From Aquabacter spiritensis (GTDB lineage Bacteria; Pseudomonadota; Alphaproteobacteria; Rhizobiales; Xanthobacteraceae): a stretch of 64,000 bases of DNA. The stretch is taken from assembly GCF_004346185.1 (NCBI RefSeq), contig NZ_SMAI01000009.1, positions 1 to 64,000 on the forward strand, given 5' to 3'. Every line of letters starts with the position of its first letter. Position 1 is the first letter of the stretch. The position numbers and the translations under genes are program-made. Shown in pieces: positions 52,544 through 60,685 of this stretch. Below the pieces are notes generated by a model. It was not told where the DNA came from. It saw only the letters and a list, made by a program, of their open reading frames with translations, and ran no database searches.

Positions 52544-54712
52544 ATGCTGCGGACCCCCAGTCTTGTCTCCCGAGCCGTTCTCGCGCTGGCGCTCGCCTGC
52601 GCGGTTCCGGCTTCGGCGGCGCCCGATCCCAAGGACGGCAAGACCAGCACCGCATCCAAAAGCCCCGCCGCCAAGCCGAGTGCCGCCCCGAAGCCGGCCA
52701 CGAAGCCCACCGCCAAATCCACCGCCGCGAGCGCATCCAAGACCGCCCCCAAAACCCCGCCCAAGCCGGCGCCCAAGGGGACATCGGTCGCCAGCTCGAT
52801 CCCGGCCGCGGCCCCCGCCCCGGTCGTCACGGGCGAACTCTCGACGCTGCGCAGCGCGGTCAGCCTCGCCAAGGGCGGCAAAGGCCGGGAGGCGCTCGCC
52901 GCCGCGCAGGGCCTGAGCGACCCGGTCGCGCGCCATCTCGTCACCTGGCTGGCGATCCGCCACGCGCCGAACGATCTCGGCTTCGACGCCATCAACGCTT
53001 TCATGCAGGACAAACCCTATTGGCCGACGCCCGCGACCCTGCGGCGCAAGGCCGAGGCGGTGCTGTTCGTCGAGAAGCCCTCCCCCGCCGTTGTCCGCAC
53101 CTTCTTCGGCGAGCAGGCCCCCCTGTCCGGTCCGGGGAAGATCGTGCTCGCCCGTGCCCTCGTGGCGAACGGCGACACCCAGACCGCCGGAGCGCTGGTG
53201 CGCGACGCATGGCGCACCGACGATCTGTCCGAGAGCTCCGAGCAGACCGTGCTCGCCGAATTCGGCCCGATGCTGTCGCGCGCCGACCACAAGGCGCGTG
53301 CGGACCGTTTCAGCTACAATCCCGACACCGAGCGCGCGATGCGCGCCGCCGCCCGGGCCGGCTCCGACGTGGTCGCCCTGACCAAAGCGCGCCTCGCGAT
53401 CGCCCGCCGCGAATCGAACGGCGCGAGCCTGCTCTCCCAGGTGCCGATGACGCTGGCGGGCGACCCTGCCTATCTGTTCGCCAAAGCCCAACTCGCGCGC
53501 CGCGCCGACCAGCCCCAGGAGGCCGCCAAGGCGCTGCTCGCGGCGCCGAACAGCGCCGCGGCGCAGGTCGACACCGACCAATGGTGGATCGAGCGGCGCC
53601 TCGTCGCCCGCGAGCTTCTGGATGCCGGCGATGCGCGGACCGCGTATCGCGTGGCAGCGGCGGCGGCGACCCCCGAGGCCGACAATTACCGCGCCGAATC
53701 CCAGTTCACCGCCGGCTGGATCGCCCTGCGCTTCCTGAAGGACCCGCGGACCGCGGCGACCCACTTCTCGCGGATCGCCGAGGGGCAGACCAATCCGATC
53801 ACGCTCTCGCGCGCCGCCTATTGGCAGGCGCGGGCCTCCGAGGCCATGGGCGATACCGGCACCGCGCGGGCGCTCTACGAAGCCGCCGGCCGCCATTCCG
53901 TGACCTATTACGGCCAGCTCGCCCGGATCCGCCTCGGTTTGCCGCCGGTCGCGCTGCGCCGCACGCCGGACTCCTCGGCCGCCCGCGCCAATTTCGAGCG
54001 CATGGAGCCGGTCCGCGCGATCAAGCTGCTCTATGCCATCGGCGACCGCGACACCCCGATGACGATCTATTACGACCTCGCCTGGCGGCTGCGGGACAGC
54101 GGGCAGCTCGCTCTGCTCGCGCAGCTCGCGGAAGCCCATTCCGACGCGCGCGGCGCGCTCGTCGTGGGCAAAGAGAGCGTCTATGAGGGCCATCCGCTCG
54201 ACGCCGCCGCGTTCCCCACCTTCGGCCTGCCGTCTTATTCCCCGATCGGGACGCCGGTGGACAAGGCGATGATCTATGCCATCGCCCGCCAGGAGAGCCA
54301 GTTCAACCCGCGCACTTTGTCCAGCGCGAAGGCGATGGGCCTCATGCAGGTGACGCCGGCGGCCGGTCGTCAGGTCGCGAAGGTCACCGGGGCGACCTAT
54401 AACGAGGCGCGCCTGATGAACGACCAAAGTTACAATGTCCAGTTCGGCGCGGCCGAACTCGGCGAGTTGGTCGATGCCTATGACGGCAATCCGATCCTGA
54501 TCTTCGCGGCCTACAATGCCGGGCGCGGCAGCGTGCGCAAATGGTTCGAGCGCTATGGCGACCCGCGCGACAAGGACGTCGATCCGATCGATTGGGTCGA
54601 ATCCATCCCGTTCTCGGAGACCCGCAACTACGTCCAGCGTGTGTTCGAGAATTACAATGTCTATCAGGTGCGCTTCGGCATCAGCCAGCCGGTCGCCTCG
54701 GCCACCCGCTGA
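52544..54712 (+). CDS. slt: Soluble lytic murein transglycosylase
   Basis: A 722-residue periplasmic enzyme. A signal peptide ends near VPASAA (about residue 25), followed by a Lys/Pro/Ala-rich linker (26-95), a long superhelical region of helices (about 110-540), and the SLT catalytic domain (about 565-705). The catalytic Glu584 is in [19 protein letters not shown], followed by [10 protein letters not shown] and [14 protein letters not shown]. It cleaves the glycan strands of peptidoglycan to 1,6-anhydro ends. It ends 3 nt from the convergent isochorismatase gene. Confidence 0.93.
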   Translation: MLRTPSLVSRAVLALALACAVPASAAPDPKDGKTSTASKSPAAKPSAAPKPATKPTAKSTAASASKTAPKTPPKPAPKGTSVASSIPAAAPAPVVTGELSTLRSAVSLAKGGKGREALAAAQGLSDPVARHLVTWLAIRHAPNDLGFDAINAFMQDKPYWPTPATLRRKAEAVLFVEKPSPAVVRTFFGEQAPLSGPGKIVLARALVANGDTQTAGALVRDAWRTDDLSESSEQTVLAEFGPMLSRADHKARADRFSYNPDTERAMRAAARAGSDVVALTKARLAIARRESNGASLLSQVPMTLAGDPAYLFAKAQLARRADQPQEAAKALLAAPNSAAAQVDTDQWWIERRLVARELLDAGDARTAYRVAAAAATPEADNYRAESQFTAGWIALRFLKDPRTAATHFSRIAEGQTNPITLSRAAYWQARASEAMGDTGTARALYEAAGRHSVTYYGQLARIRLGLPPVALRRTPDSSAARANFERMEPVRAIKLLYAIGDRDTPMTIYYDLAWRLRDSGQLALLAQLAEAHSDARGALVVGKESVYEGHPLDAAAFPTFGLPSYSPIGTPVDKAMIYAIARQESQFNPRTLSSAKAMGLMQVTPAAGRQVAKVTGATYNEARLMNDQSYNVQFGAAELGELVDAYDGNPILIFAAYNAGRGSVRKWFERYGDPRDKDVDPIDWVESIPFSETRNYVQRVFENYNVYQVRFGISQPVASATR

Positions 54713-54715
54713 GGC

Positions 54716-55336
54716 TCACGGGCCCTCGGCCTCCGGGCGCCAGGTTTCCAGGACCTCGGCGCAGGGCGCGACCTCGATTTGGCTCCCGAAGCGCGACCGG
54801 AACAGGGTGACGAGAAAATCGTGCCCCTGGTCCGACGAGGAACAGATCCCGTCGGCCACCACGATGACGCGAAGGCCGAGATCGACCGCCGCCATCACGC
54901 TGGCGAGCACGCACATGTCGGTCTCCGCCCCGGTCACGATCAGGCAGGTTGCGCGCAGGCGGGTCAGCGCCGGCAGGAGATCCGGCGCGGTGAAGGCCGA
55001 ATAGCCCGGCTTGTCGAGCGTCACGGCCGGCGGCGTCAGGGCCGCCAGCTCGGGCATCAGCCCGATCAAAGCCGGATCCAGTTCCGCGCGCGTCGCGGCG
55101 CGCCAGCGCTCGTAATAGATCCGCCACATGCCCGGCCGGTCCTCGGGGCGATGGGGCGGCACGAAGCGGGTGAACAGCGTGCGCGCGGGATGACGCTCCG
55201 CGATGCGGCGGGCGACCGGCAGGACCCGCGGCATCCACGGCGTCGGCCACGGCCCCGCCTCCGAGAACAGACGCTGCATGTCGATGCACAGATGCACCGC
55301 CGCGCCCGGCGCGCCGTGGATCAGGCCGGTTCCCAT
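54716..55336 (-). CDS. Isochorismatase-like cysteine hydrolase
   Basis: A 206-residue hydrolase. The triad of the superfamily is visible: Asp19 in CIDMQRLF, Lys in LDKPGYSAF, and Cys in GAETDMCVLASV, with the preceding cis-peptide region. Members include nicotinamidases and N-carbamoyl hydrolases; nicotinamidase-specific metal ligands are not evident. AGGAGG precedes the ATG, with a GTG just before it. It is divergent from an MFS pump gene and convergent with slt. Substrate unknown. Confidence 0.88.
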   Translation of the reverse strand: MGTGLIHGAPGAAVHLCIDMQRLFSEAGPWPTPWMPRVLPVARRIAERHPARTLFTRFVPPHRPEDRPGMWRIYYERWRAATRAELDPALIGLMPELAALTPPAVTLDKPGYSAFTAPDLLPALTRLRATCLIVTGAETDMCVLASVMAAVDLGLRVIVVADGICSSSDQGHDFLVTLFRSRFGSQIEVAPCAEVLETWRPEAEGP

Positions 55337-55522
55337 CACGCGTTCCTCCTGCGTCTGTGTGGCGCGGAACGCCGAGGCCTGACGCCGCGTTCCCAACGTC
55401 TCCCGCCGGTTTGCGGCCCCAAGCCCGCCGGCGGACCGGGAACGCCCTTCAATTTCGGCAATCGGCAGTCTAGAAAGCGCGCACCGTGGCGCCGCCCGGA
55501 TGCCCCGACCAAGAGCCACCAG

Positions 55523-56779
55523 ATGACAGATCAGCGCCGCGACCGGGCGGCCGCACCCGCCCCGGGCTTTGCGGAATTCGTCACCATCGTCGCGCTGATG
55601 ATGGGCCTCACGGCCTTCTCGATCGACAATCTCCTGCCCGCTTTCGCCCCGATCCGCAGCGACTTCTCGGTCACGGAAGCGAACGACCTGCAGCTCCTCG
55701 TGACCGCCTATATGGTCGGCTTCGGCGTGATGCAGATCGTGTTCGGCACGATTTCGGACGTGGTCGGCCGCAAGGCGGCGCTGATGGCCGGGCTCGCCAT
55801 CTATGCGGTGGGCTGCGTCCTCGCCATGACCGCGGACAGCTTCACGACGCTTCTGGTGGCGCGCGCGATCCAGGGGCTCGGCTCGGCCGCCGCCCGCGTC
55901 CTATCGGTCGCGATCGTGCGCGACCGCTTCCAAGGCCGCGAGATGGCCCGCGTCATGTCGTTCATCATGATGGTGTTCCTGGTGATCCCGGTGATCGCGC
56001 CGAGCATCGGCGGCGGCATCCTGCTGCTCGGCGAATGGCACCTGATCTTCGGGTCGATGTTCGTCCTGTGCCTGATCCTGGCGGTCTGGTTCGGCCTGCG
56101 CATGCCCGAGACGCTGCGGCCGGAGGACCGCGTTCCCCTGTCCGCGCGCACCATCCTGGCGGGCATGCGGCGGACGGTCTCCAACCGGCGCACCTTCGGC
56201 TATTCCACCGCGATCGGCCTGATGATGGGCAGCCTGATGGCCTATATCGCCGTCTCGCAGCAGACCTTCGAGACCGAGATCTACGATCTCGGCGGCTATT
56301 TCCCCCTCGCCTTCGCTGCGATTGCCGGGGTGATGTCGCTCGCCTCCTTCATCAATGCCAAGCTTGTGCGCCGCGTCGGCATGCGCCGCCTGTCGCATGT
56401 CGGGGTCTGCGGCTTCACATTGCTCGGCCTCGCCCAGGTGGTCGCGGCGCTGGGCTACGCGGGTCCCCCGCCGCTGCTGCTGTATTGCGCCCTTCTCGCT
56501 TTGTCGCAGGCGCTGTTCGCGCTGACCGTGCCGAACTTCAATTCGATCGCCATGGAGCCGATGGGGTCGATCGCCGGCACCGCCTCTTCCTTCATCGGCT
56601 GCTACACCACCCTCGTCGGCGCCGCGCTCGGCGCTCTGGTCGGACGGGCGTTCGACGGCACCGTCCTGCCGCTCGGGCTCGGCTATTTCCTGCTCGGCGC
56701 CGCGGCGATCGTGCTGGTGATGTGGGCCGAGGGCGGGCGTCTGTTCGGCGCGGGCGGCGACACCGCCGCGGCCCGCTGA
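55523..56779 (+). CDS. Bcr/CflA-type MFS multidrug transporter
   Basis: A 418-residue inner-membrane protein with twelve helices. The first helix has FSIDNLLPAF and the loop 2-3 signature GTISDVVGRKAALM, both typical of Bcr/CflA drug:proton exporters, and ARAIQGLGSAAARV follows in helix 4. The start at 55523 fits the N-terminus MTDQRRDRAA; there is no strong ribosome site. It is divergent from the isochorismatase-like gene (186 nt between starts) and followed by a stem-loop at 56790. Confidence 0.9.
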   Translation: MTDQRRDRAAAPAPGFAEFVTIVALMMGLTAFSIDNLLPAFAPIRSDFSVTEANDLQLLVTAYMVGFGVMQIVFGTISDVVGRKAALMAGLAIYAVGCVLAMTADSFTTLLVARAIQGLGSAAARVLSVAIVRDRFQGREMARVMSFIMMVFLVIPVIAPSIGGGILLLGEWHLIFGSMFVLCLILAVWFGLRMPETLRPEDRVPLSARTILAGMRRTVSNRRTFGYSTAIGLMMGSLMAYIAVSQQTFETEIYDLGGYFPLAFAAIAGVMSLASFINAKLVRRVGMRRLSHVGVCGFTLLGLAQVVAALGYAGPPPLLLYCALLALSQALFALTVPNFNSIAMEPMGSIAGTASSFIGCYTTLVGAALGALVGRAFDGTVLPLGLGYFLLGAAAIVLVMWAEGGRLFGAGGDTAAAR

Positions 56780-56789
56780 GCTTTGCTGC

Positions 56790-56811
56790 CGGATCGGCTC
56801 GATCCGATCCG
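56790..56811. repeat. GATCCGATC-containing stem-loop, possible degenerate copy
   Basis: CGGATCGG (56790-56797) and CCGATCCG (56804-56811) form a perfect 8-bp stem with a 6-nt loop between the convergent MFS and small secreted protein genes. The core shares GATCCGATC with the repeats at 793 and 59193, but the flanks differ. It may be a degenerate copy or a bidirectional terminator lacking a T-run. Confidence 0.4.
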
Positions 56812-56816
56812 AAGCC

Positions 56817-57107
56817 TCAGAGATTGAGTTCCTTGACGCAGGCCGCGATCACCTTCGACAGCCGCATTCCCGCCGCGCCGTCCTCGGTGGTCTGGCGCAG
56901 CGTGCAGGCATCCAGATTTTGGAATACCGCCTGATTGCGCATCGATTTTCCGGTGAATGCCTCGAGCGTAGCGCGGCGATCCTGGACCACCAGAAGCTGG
57001 TATTTGAGCAGCGCACCGGCGCGGTCCTGCGCCGGAAGAATTGGTTCGGCCTGGGCGGCGGACGTCATCACGCCGGCACCGACGAGCGCCAGAATCAGCG
57101 AACGCAC
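56817..57107 (-). CDS. Small secreted protein of unknown function
   Basis: A 96-residue protein with a GTG start after AAGGAGAG. A signal peptide (MRSLILALVGAGVMTSAAQA, 20 residues) is followed by about 76 residues with two cysteines (LDACTL and VIAACVKELNL) that could form a disulphide. No domain is recognised. It is monocistronic and divergent from the GST gene at 57366. Confidence 0.72.
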   Translation of the reverse strand: MRSLILALVGAGVMTSAAQAEPILPAQDRAGALLKYQLLVVQDRRATLEAFTGKSMRNQAVFQNLDACTLRQTTEDGAAGMRLSKVIAACVKELNL

Positions 57108-57365
57108 GGGAACTCTCCTTCGACGAAACGCAGATCACGACGAAGCGCCGATTCGGCGAAAAATCAAGGCGGCGGGATGCCACGATCCGCCAAACCCGGC
57201 GCCCGCTCGGCATGGTTTGAAAACCCGCCGCGCCGCTTGCCGCACCCGCGCGCCGCGGCCTATATGTCGAACACGTGTTTGAAACGATCGTATCTGCACG
57301 TTATCCGGCCCGTGGGGATCCACCTCTCGGCGCCGCACCAGACAATGGATTCGGGAGAAAGCCCA

Positions 57366-58133
57366 ATGCTCGTGCTGTACCATGCGCACCATTCCACATG
57401 CAGCCAGAAGGTCCGCTTGGTGCTGCATGAGAAGGGCCTGCCGTTCGAGGCGATCCAGCTCAATCTCGGCCTGAAGGACCAGCTCAAGCCGGACTATCTC
57501 GCGCTCAATCCCAACGGGGTCGTGCCGACCTTGGTGGATGACGGCGTGCCGATCATCGAATCGAGCGTGATCTGCGAATATCTCGACGAGAAATTCCCGC
57601 AAAACCCGCTGGTGCCGAGCGACCTCGTGACCCGCGCCCGGATGCGCGCCTGGATGCATTATATCGAAGAGGTCCCGGTCGGGGCGATCCGGGTGCCCTC
57701 CTTCAACCGCGCCTTCCTCTACCGGTATGACGGTCTCGACCAGCAGCGCTGGGAAGAGGAGCAGATGAACGTGCGCAAGGTGCGCAAGGAATTGTTCCAG
57801 CGCATGGGATCGCCCAAGGGATTTGCGCAGGACGAGGTCGACCGCTCGCTCGGCGAACTCACCGAAACCTGCCGCCGGATGGATGAAGCGCTCGCCAAAG
57901 AGGGGCCTTGGCTGGTCGGCGCGCAGTTCACGCTGGCCGACGTGCTGGTCATGCCGACCATCGACCGGATGGCGGATCTCGGCCTTGCGCACATCTGGGA
58001 GAGCAAATACCCGCGCGTCGCGGAGTGGTACGCCCGGCTGCAGGAAAAACCGTCTTTCCAGGCGACCTATTATCCCGGCTCGCGGGTCTCCGATTTCCTC
58101 GAATTCCGCCCGCTCTACGCGGAACGGGACTGA
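57366..58133 (+). CDS. Glutathione S-transferase family protein
   Basis: A 255-residue GST. The thioredoxin-like domain (1-80) begins MLVLYHAHHSTCSQKVRLVL, with the likely catalytic Ser/Cys in HSTCSQK and the glutathione contact IIESSVICEYL near residue 62. The helical domain (90-240) has a longer middle region than usual, with PSFNRAFLYRYDGLDQQRW. The protein resembles GSTs of dehalogenase or beta-etherase type, which open ether or halide bonds with glutathione, but the substrate is not certain. GGGAGAAA precedes the ATG. Confidence 0.88.
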   Translation: MLVLYHAHHSTCSQKVRLVLHEKGLPFEAIQLNLGLKDQLKPDYLALNPNGVVPTLVDDGVPIIESSVICEYLDEKFPQNPLVPSDLVTRARMRAWMHYIEEVPVGAIRVPSFNRAFLYRYDGLDQQRWEEEQMNVRKVRKELFQRMGSPKGFAQDEVDRSLGELTETCRRMDEALAKEGPWLVGAQFTLADVLVMPTIDRMADLGLAHIWESKYPRVAEWYARLQEKPSFQATYYPGSRVSDFLEFRPLYAERD

Positions 58134-58139
58134 AAACGG

Positions 58140-58175
58140 CGCCCCGGCCGGCCCGTCGCGGCGCCGGCCGGGGCG
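58140..58175. other. 12-bp GC stem-loop after the GST gene
   Basis: CGCCCCGGCCGG (58140-58151) and CCGGCCGGGGCG (58164-58175) pair perfectly over a 12-nt loop, 7 nt after the GST stop codon. There is no T-run. It may protect the 3' end of the GST mRNA or end it with Rho. Just after it, CCGTCACCGA occurs twice in tandem (58181-58205). Confidence 0.4.
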
Positions 58176-58372
58176 AACCGCCGTCACCGATCTGCCGTCA
58201 CCGAGCCACCGTCATCCGTTCCGCAGCGACGCCCGCGCCGCTATGCTGCCGGCGGGTGACGAGGTCCTCATGGCCCGCTTCCGGTCACGGCTCCCGCGTG
58301 ACGGATGCGGCTCCAAAGGCCGTGGCCGCAGGATAGCTGGACCCCACGCAAAACCCCTCGGAGCGGCGTCCG

Positions 58373-59197
58373 ATGACCGTGCACATTCCCCCCGGTGAAG
58401 GCGCGCCTCTGGTCCGGATCGAGCCCGACGACCGCCTCGTTGTGCTCGCCCGGACCCTCCAGGCGCCGGATCCGGCAATGGAGGGGGCGCTCGGGCACGG
58501 CGCCGGCGACGGGGCGCGGTTCGGCGATTCTTGTCTCGGGCAGGCGCTCTATCGGCACCGCGCGCTGTTTCGGAACGCGGCGGATGCGCCGGTCTGGAGC
58601 CATCTCGCGCTCAGCTATTTCCGCGGCATCGTTCCCGCAGCCGCCATCCACGAACTGGTGATGGCGCGGCCCCCGGCGGAGACGGGCCTGCTGCGCGCCG
58701 AGATTCTTCTCACCACGCCCGCGGCCTTCGTGCTGCCGCGCGGCTGGCAGGGCACGGCCGACCGACCCGAACGGCAGGCGTCGCTGGAATATATCGAGGT
58801 GCAGCCCGCCGCTCTCGACGCCTACAGGGACGTCATGCGCCGATATATCGGCCCAGCCGCCGCGACGCTCGTCCGGGCGAACCGGATCGGAACCTTCAGG
58901 ACGATGGAGACCGCGGCGGTGCTCTATCAGGCCCCGGAACTGACGATCGGCTGGAACCAGATCCATCTGTGCGAGGTGGAGGCCGACGGCTTCGCCGGCT
59001 TCGGCGCGGAATTCGACGCCGCCCTCCGGGAGATTGCGCCCGACGGAGGATTTGCCGGCGTCTTCGCCGACCTCGACCGCATCCGCACCGTGCGCCGCTG
59101 GACCTTCAACGATCCCGTGGTGGAAGCGGACGCGGCGCTCGGACGCCAGGGCCTGCCGGACCCCGGCGCGGCGGACAGCCCCGGGGGGTGCGCCTGA
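58373..59197 (+). CDS. Conserved-looking protein of unknown function
   Basis: A 274-residue soluble protein I do not recognise. Residues 1-130 hold mixed motifs such as VWSHLALSYFRGIVPAA; residues 140-270 (SLEYIEVQPAALDAYRDVM, GTFRTMETAAVLYQ, TIGWNQIHLCEVEADGF) resemble a dimeric alpha-beta barrel in pattern, as in NIPSNAP-like or antibiotic-biosynthesis-monooxygenase-like folds, but this is only by eye. No signal peptide or membrane segment. GGAGCGG precedes the ATG. Its stop codon lies inside the repeat at 59193. It is convergent with gor. Confidence 0.7.
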   Translation: MTVHIPPGEGAPLVRIEPDDRLVVLARTLQAPDPAMEGALGHGAGDGARFGDSCLGQALYRHRALFRNAADAPVWSHLALSYFRGIVPAAAIHELVMARPPAETGLLRAEILLTTPAAFVLPRGWQGTADRPERQASLEYIEVQPAALDAYRDVMRRYIGPAAATLVRANRIGTFRTMETAAVLYQAPELTIGWNQIHLCEVEADGFAGFGAEFDAALREIAPDGGFAGVFADLDRIRTVRRWTFNDPVVEADAALGRQGLPDPGAADSPGGCA

Positions 59198-59240
59198 TCC
59201 GATCGGGGTGAACCAAACTGATCGGATCGGGCTCTAAGCC
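59193..59240. repeat. Interspersed GATCCGATC stem-loop repeat, copy B
   Basis: GATCCGATC (59196-59204) and GATCGGATC (59220-59228) form a perfect 9-bp stem with a 15-nt loop. The sequence aligns with 793-840 in both arms and in the CGGGCTCYAAGC end. It supplies the stop codon TGA of the gene at 58373 (59195-59197) and the stop of gor on the minus strand (59234-59236). Confidence 0.55.
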
Positions 59241-60592
59241 GACTTCTCGCGCAACGTCACCAATTCTTCGGCCGCCGTCGGATGGACCGCGATGGTCCGG
59301 TCGAAATCGGCCTTCGTCGCGCCCATGCCCAAGGCGACGGCGGCGAGCTGGATGATCTCACCCGCGCTCTCCCCGACGATATGCACCCCAAGCACCTTGT
59401 CTGTCTCCTGGTCGACCACCAGCTTCATGAAGACCCGCGTCTGGCGGCCGGAGAGGGTCGCCTTCAGGGGGCGGAAGCCGGTCTTGTAGATGTCGACCGG
59501 CCGTCCCAGCTTGCGCGCCGCCGCCTCGCTCAGACCGACGACTCCGACCTCCGGCTCGGAGAACACCGCCGTCGCGACCAAAGCGTGGTCGACGGTCCAG
59601 GGCTTGCCGCCGAACAGGCTGTCGGCGACCGCATGGCCCTCGCGGATCGCGATCGGCGTGAGGTTCACGCGGTTGGTCACGTCGCCCACGGCATAGATCG
59701 AGGGCACGCTGCTCTGCGAGGCGGCATTCACCTTGATCGCGCCGGCCTGGTCCAGCTCCACGCCTGCGGCTTCGAGGCCCATGTCGCGGGTGTTGGGCAC
59801 CCGGCCGATGGCCAGCATCACTTCGTCGACCTCGATCTCGAGGCCGTCGGACAGCCGCACCGTCTTGCCGCCCGGCCCCTGCGCGATCGCGGCAATCGTC
59901 CGCCCGCACAGCATGCGGACGCCCGAATGCTCCATTTCGGCGGCGAGATGCGCCCGCACCTCGTCGTCGAAGCCGCGCAGGATCACTTCGCTCCGTTGCA
60001 CCAGCGCCACCTCGCAGCCGAGCGCACGGAACATGCCGGCGAACTCGACCGCGATATAGCCGCCGCCCTGAACCAGGATGCGGCGCGGCAGGGCCTTCAG
60101 GTCGAAGGCCTCGTTGGAGGTGATGGCGAGCTCGCAGCCGGGGATTTCCGGACCGAGCGCGGGCCGGGCGCCGGTCGCGACCAGGATGTGGCGCGCGCGG
60201 ACCGTCTCGCCGGTCGCCAGGCGGACCCGGTCCGGCCCGTCGAGCACCGCGCGGGTCGCGGCGATCGTCACGCCGGCGGCCTCGGCATTGGCCCGATAGA
60301 TCCCCTCGAGACGGGCGATTTCCCGGTCCTTGTTGGCAATCAGGGTCGCCCAGTCGAACCTGGCCCCCTCGACCGTCCAGCCGAACCCGGCCATGTCGGC
60401 GAGGTCGTGGGCGTAGCGCGCGGCATAGACGAGCAGTTTCTTGGGCACGCAGCCGCGGATCACGCAGGTGCCGCCAAGCCGATATTCCTCGGCCATCATC
60501 ACCTTGGCGCCATGACGCGCGGCGATCCGCGCCGCCCTGACCCCGCCGGAGCCGCCGCCGATCACGAACAGATCCACCTCGTCGTGCGGCAT
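59234..60592 (-). CDS. gor: Glutathione-disulfide reductase
   Basis: A 452-residue NADPH-dependent flavoenzyme that keeps glutathione reduced. The FAD motif is LFVIGGGSGGVRAAR near residue 8, the redox-active Cys43 and Cys48 are in GTCVIRGCVPKK, the NADPH region is VQGGGYIAVEFAG, and the C-terminal catalytic HPTAAEE is present. It has the plant/proteobacterial form, whose NADPH loop differs from that of animals. GGAGGCGTCTG precedes the ATG at 60592; the upstream extension is not family-like. Its stop lies within a repeat. Confidence 0.95.
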   Translation of the reverse strand: MPHDEVDLFVIGGGSGGVRAARIAARHGAKVMMAEEYRLGGTCVIRGCVPKKLLVYAARYAHDLADMAGFGWTVEGARFDWATLIANKDREIARLEGIYRANAEAAGVTIAATRAVLDGPDRVRLATGETVRARHILVATGARPALGPEIPGCELAITSNEAFDLKALPRRILVQGGGYIAVEFAGMFRALGCEVALVQRSEVILRGFDDEVRAHLAAEMEHSGVRMLCGRTIAAIAQGPGGKTVRLSDGLEIEVDEVMLAIGRVPNTRDMGLEAAGVELDQAGAIKVNAASQSSVPSIYAVGDVTNRVNLTPIAIREGHAVADSLFGGKPWTVDHALVATAVFSEPEVGVVGLSEAAARKLGRPVDIYKTGFRPLKATLSGRQTRVFMKLVVDQETDKVLGVHIVGESAGEIIQLAAVALGMGATKADFDRTIAVHPTAAEELVTLREKSA

Positions 60593-60685
60593 CAGACGCC
60601 TCCGCTTCGCTTCGTTGCTCCCTTCAAGCCCCAGCGGGGGGCGTCCGTCAAGCAAGGTCGGCGCGCTTGCAGGCGGCGGCTTGGA

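Noticed and set aside
58268-58966. Minus-strand frame opposite the orphan at 58373
   Set aside because: The plus-strand frame has the ribosome site and a protein-like hydrophobic pattern; the minus one looks like a shadow.
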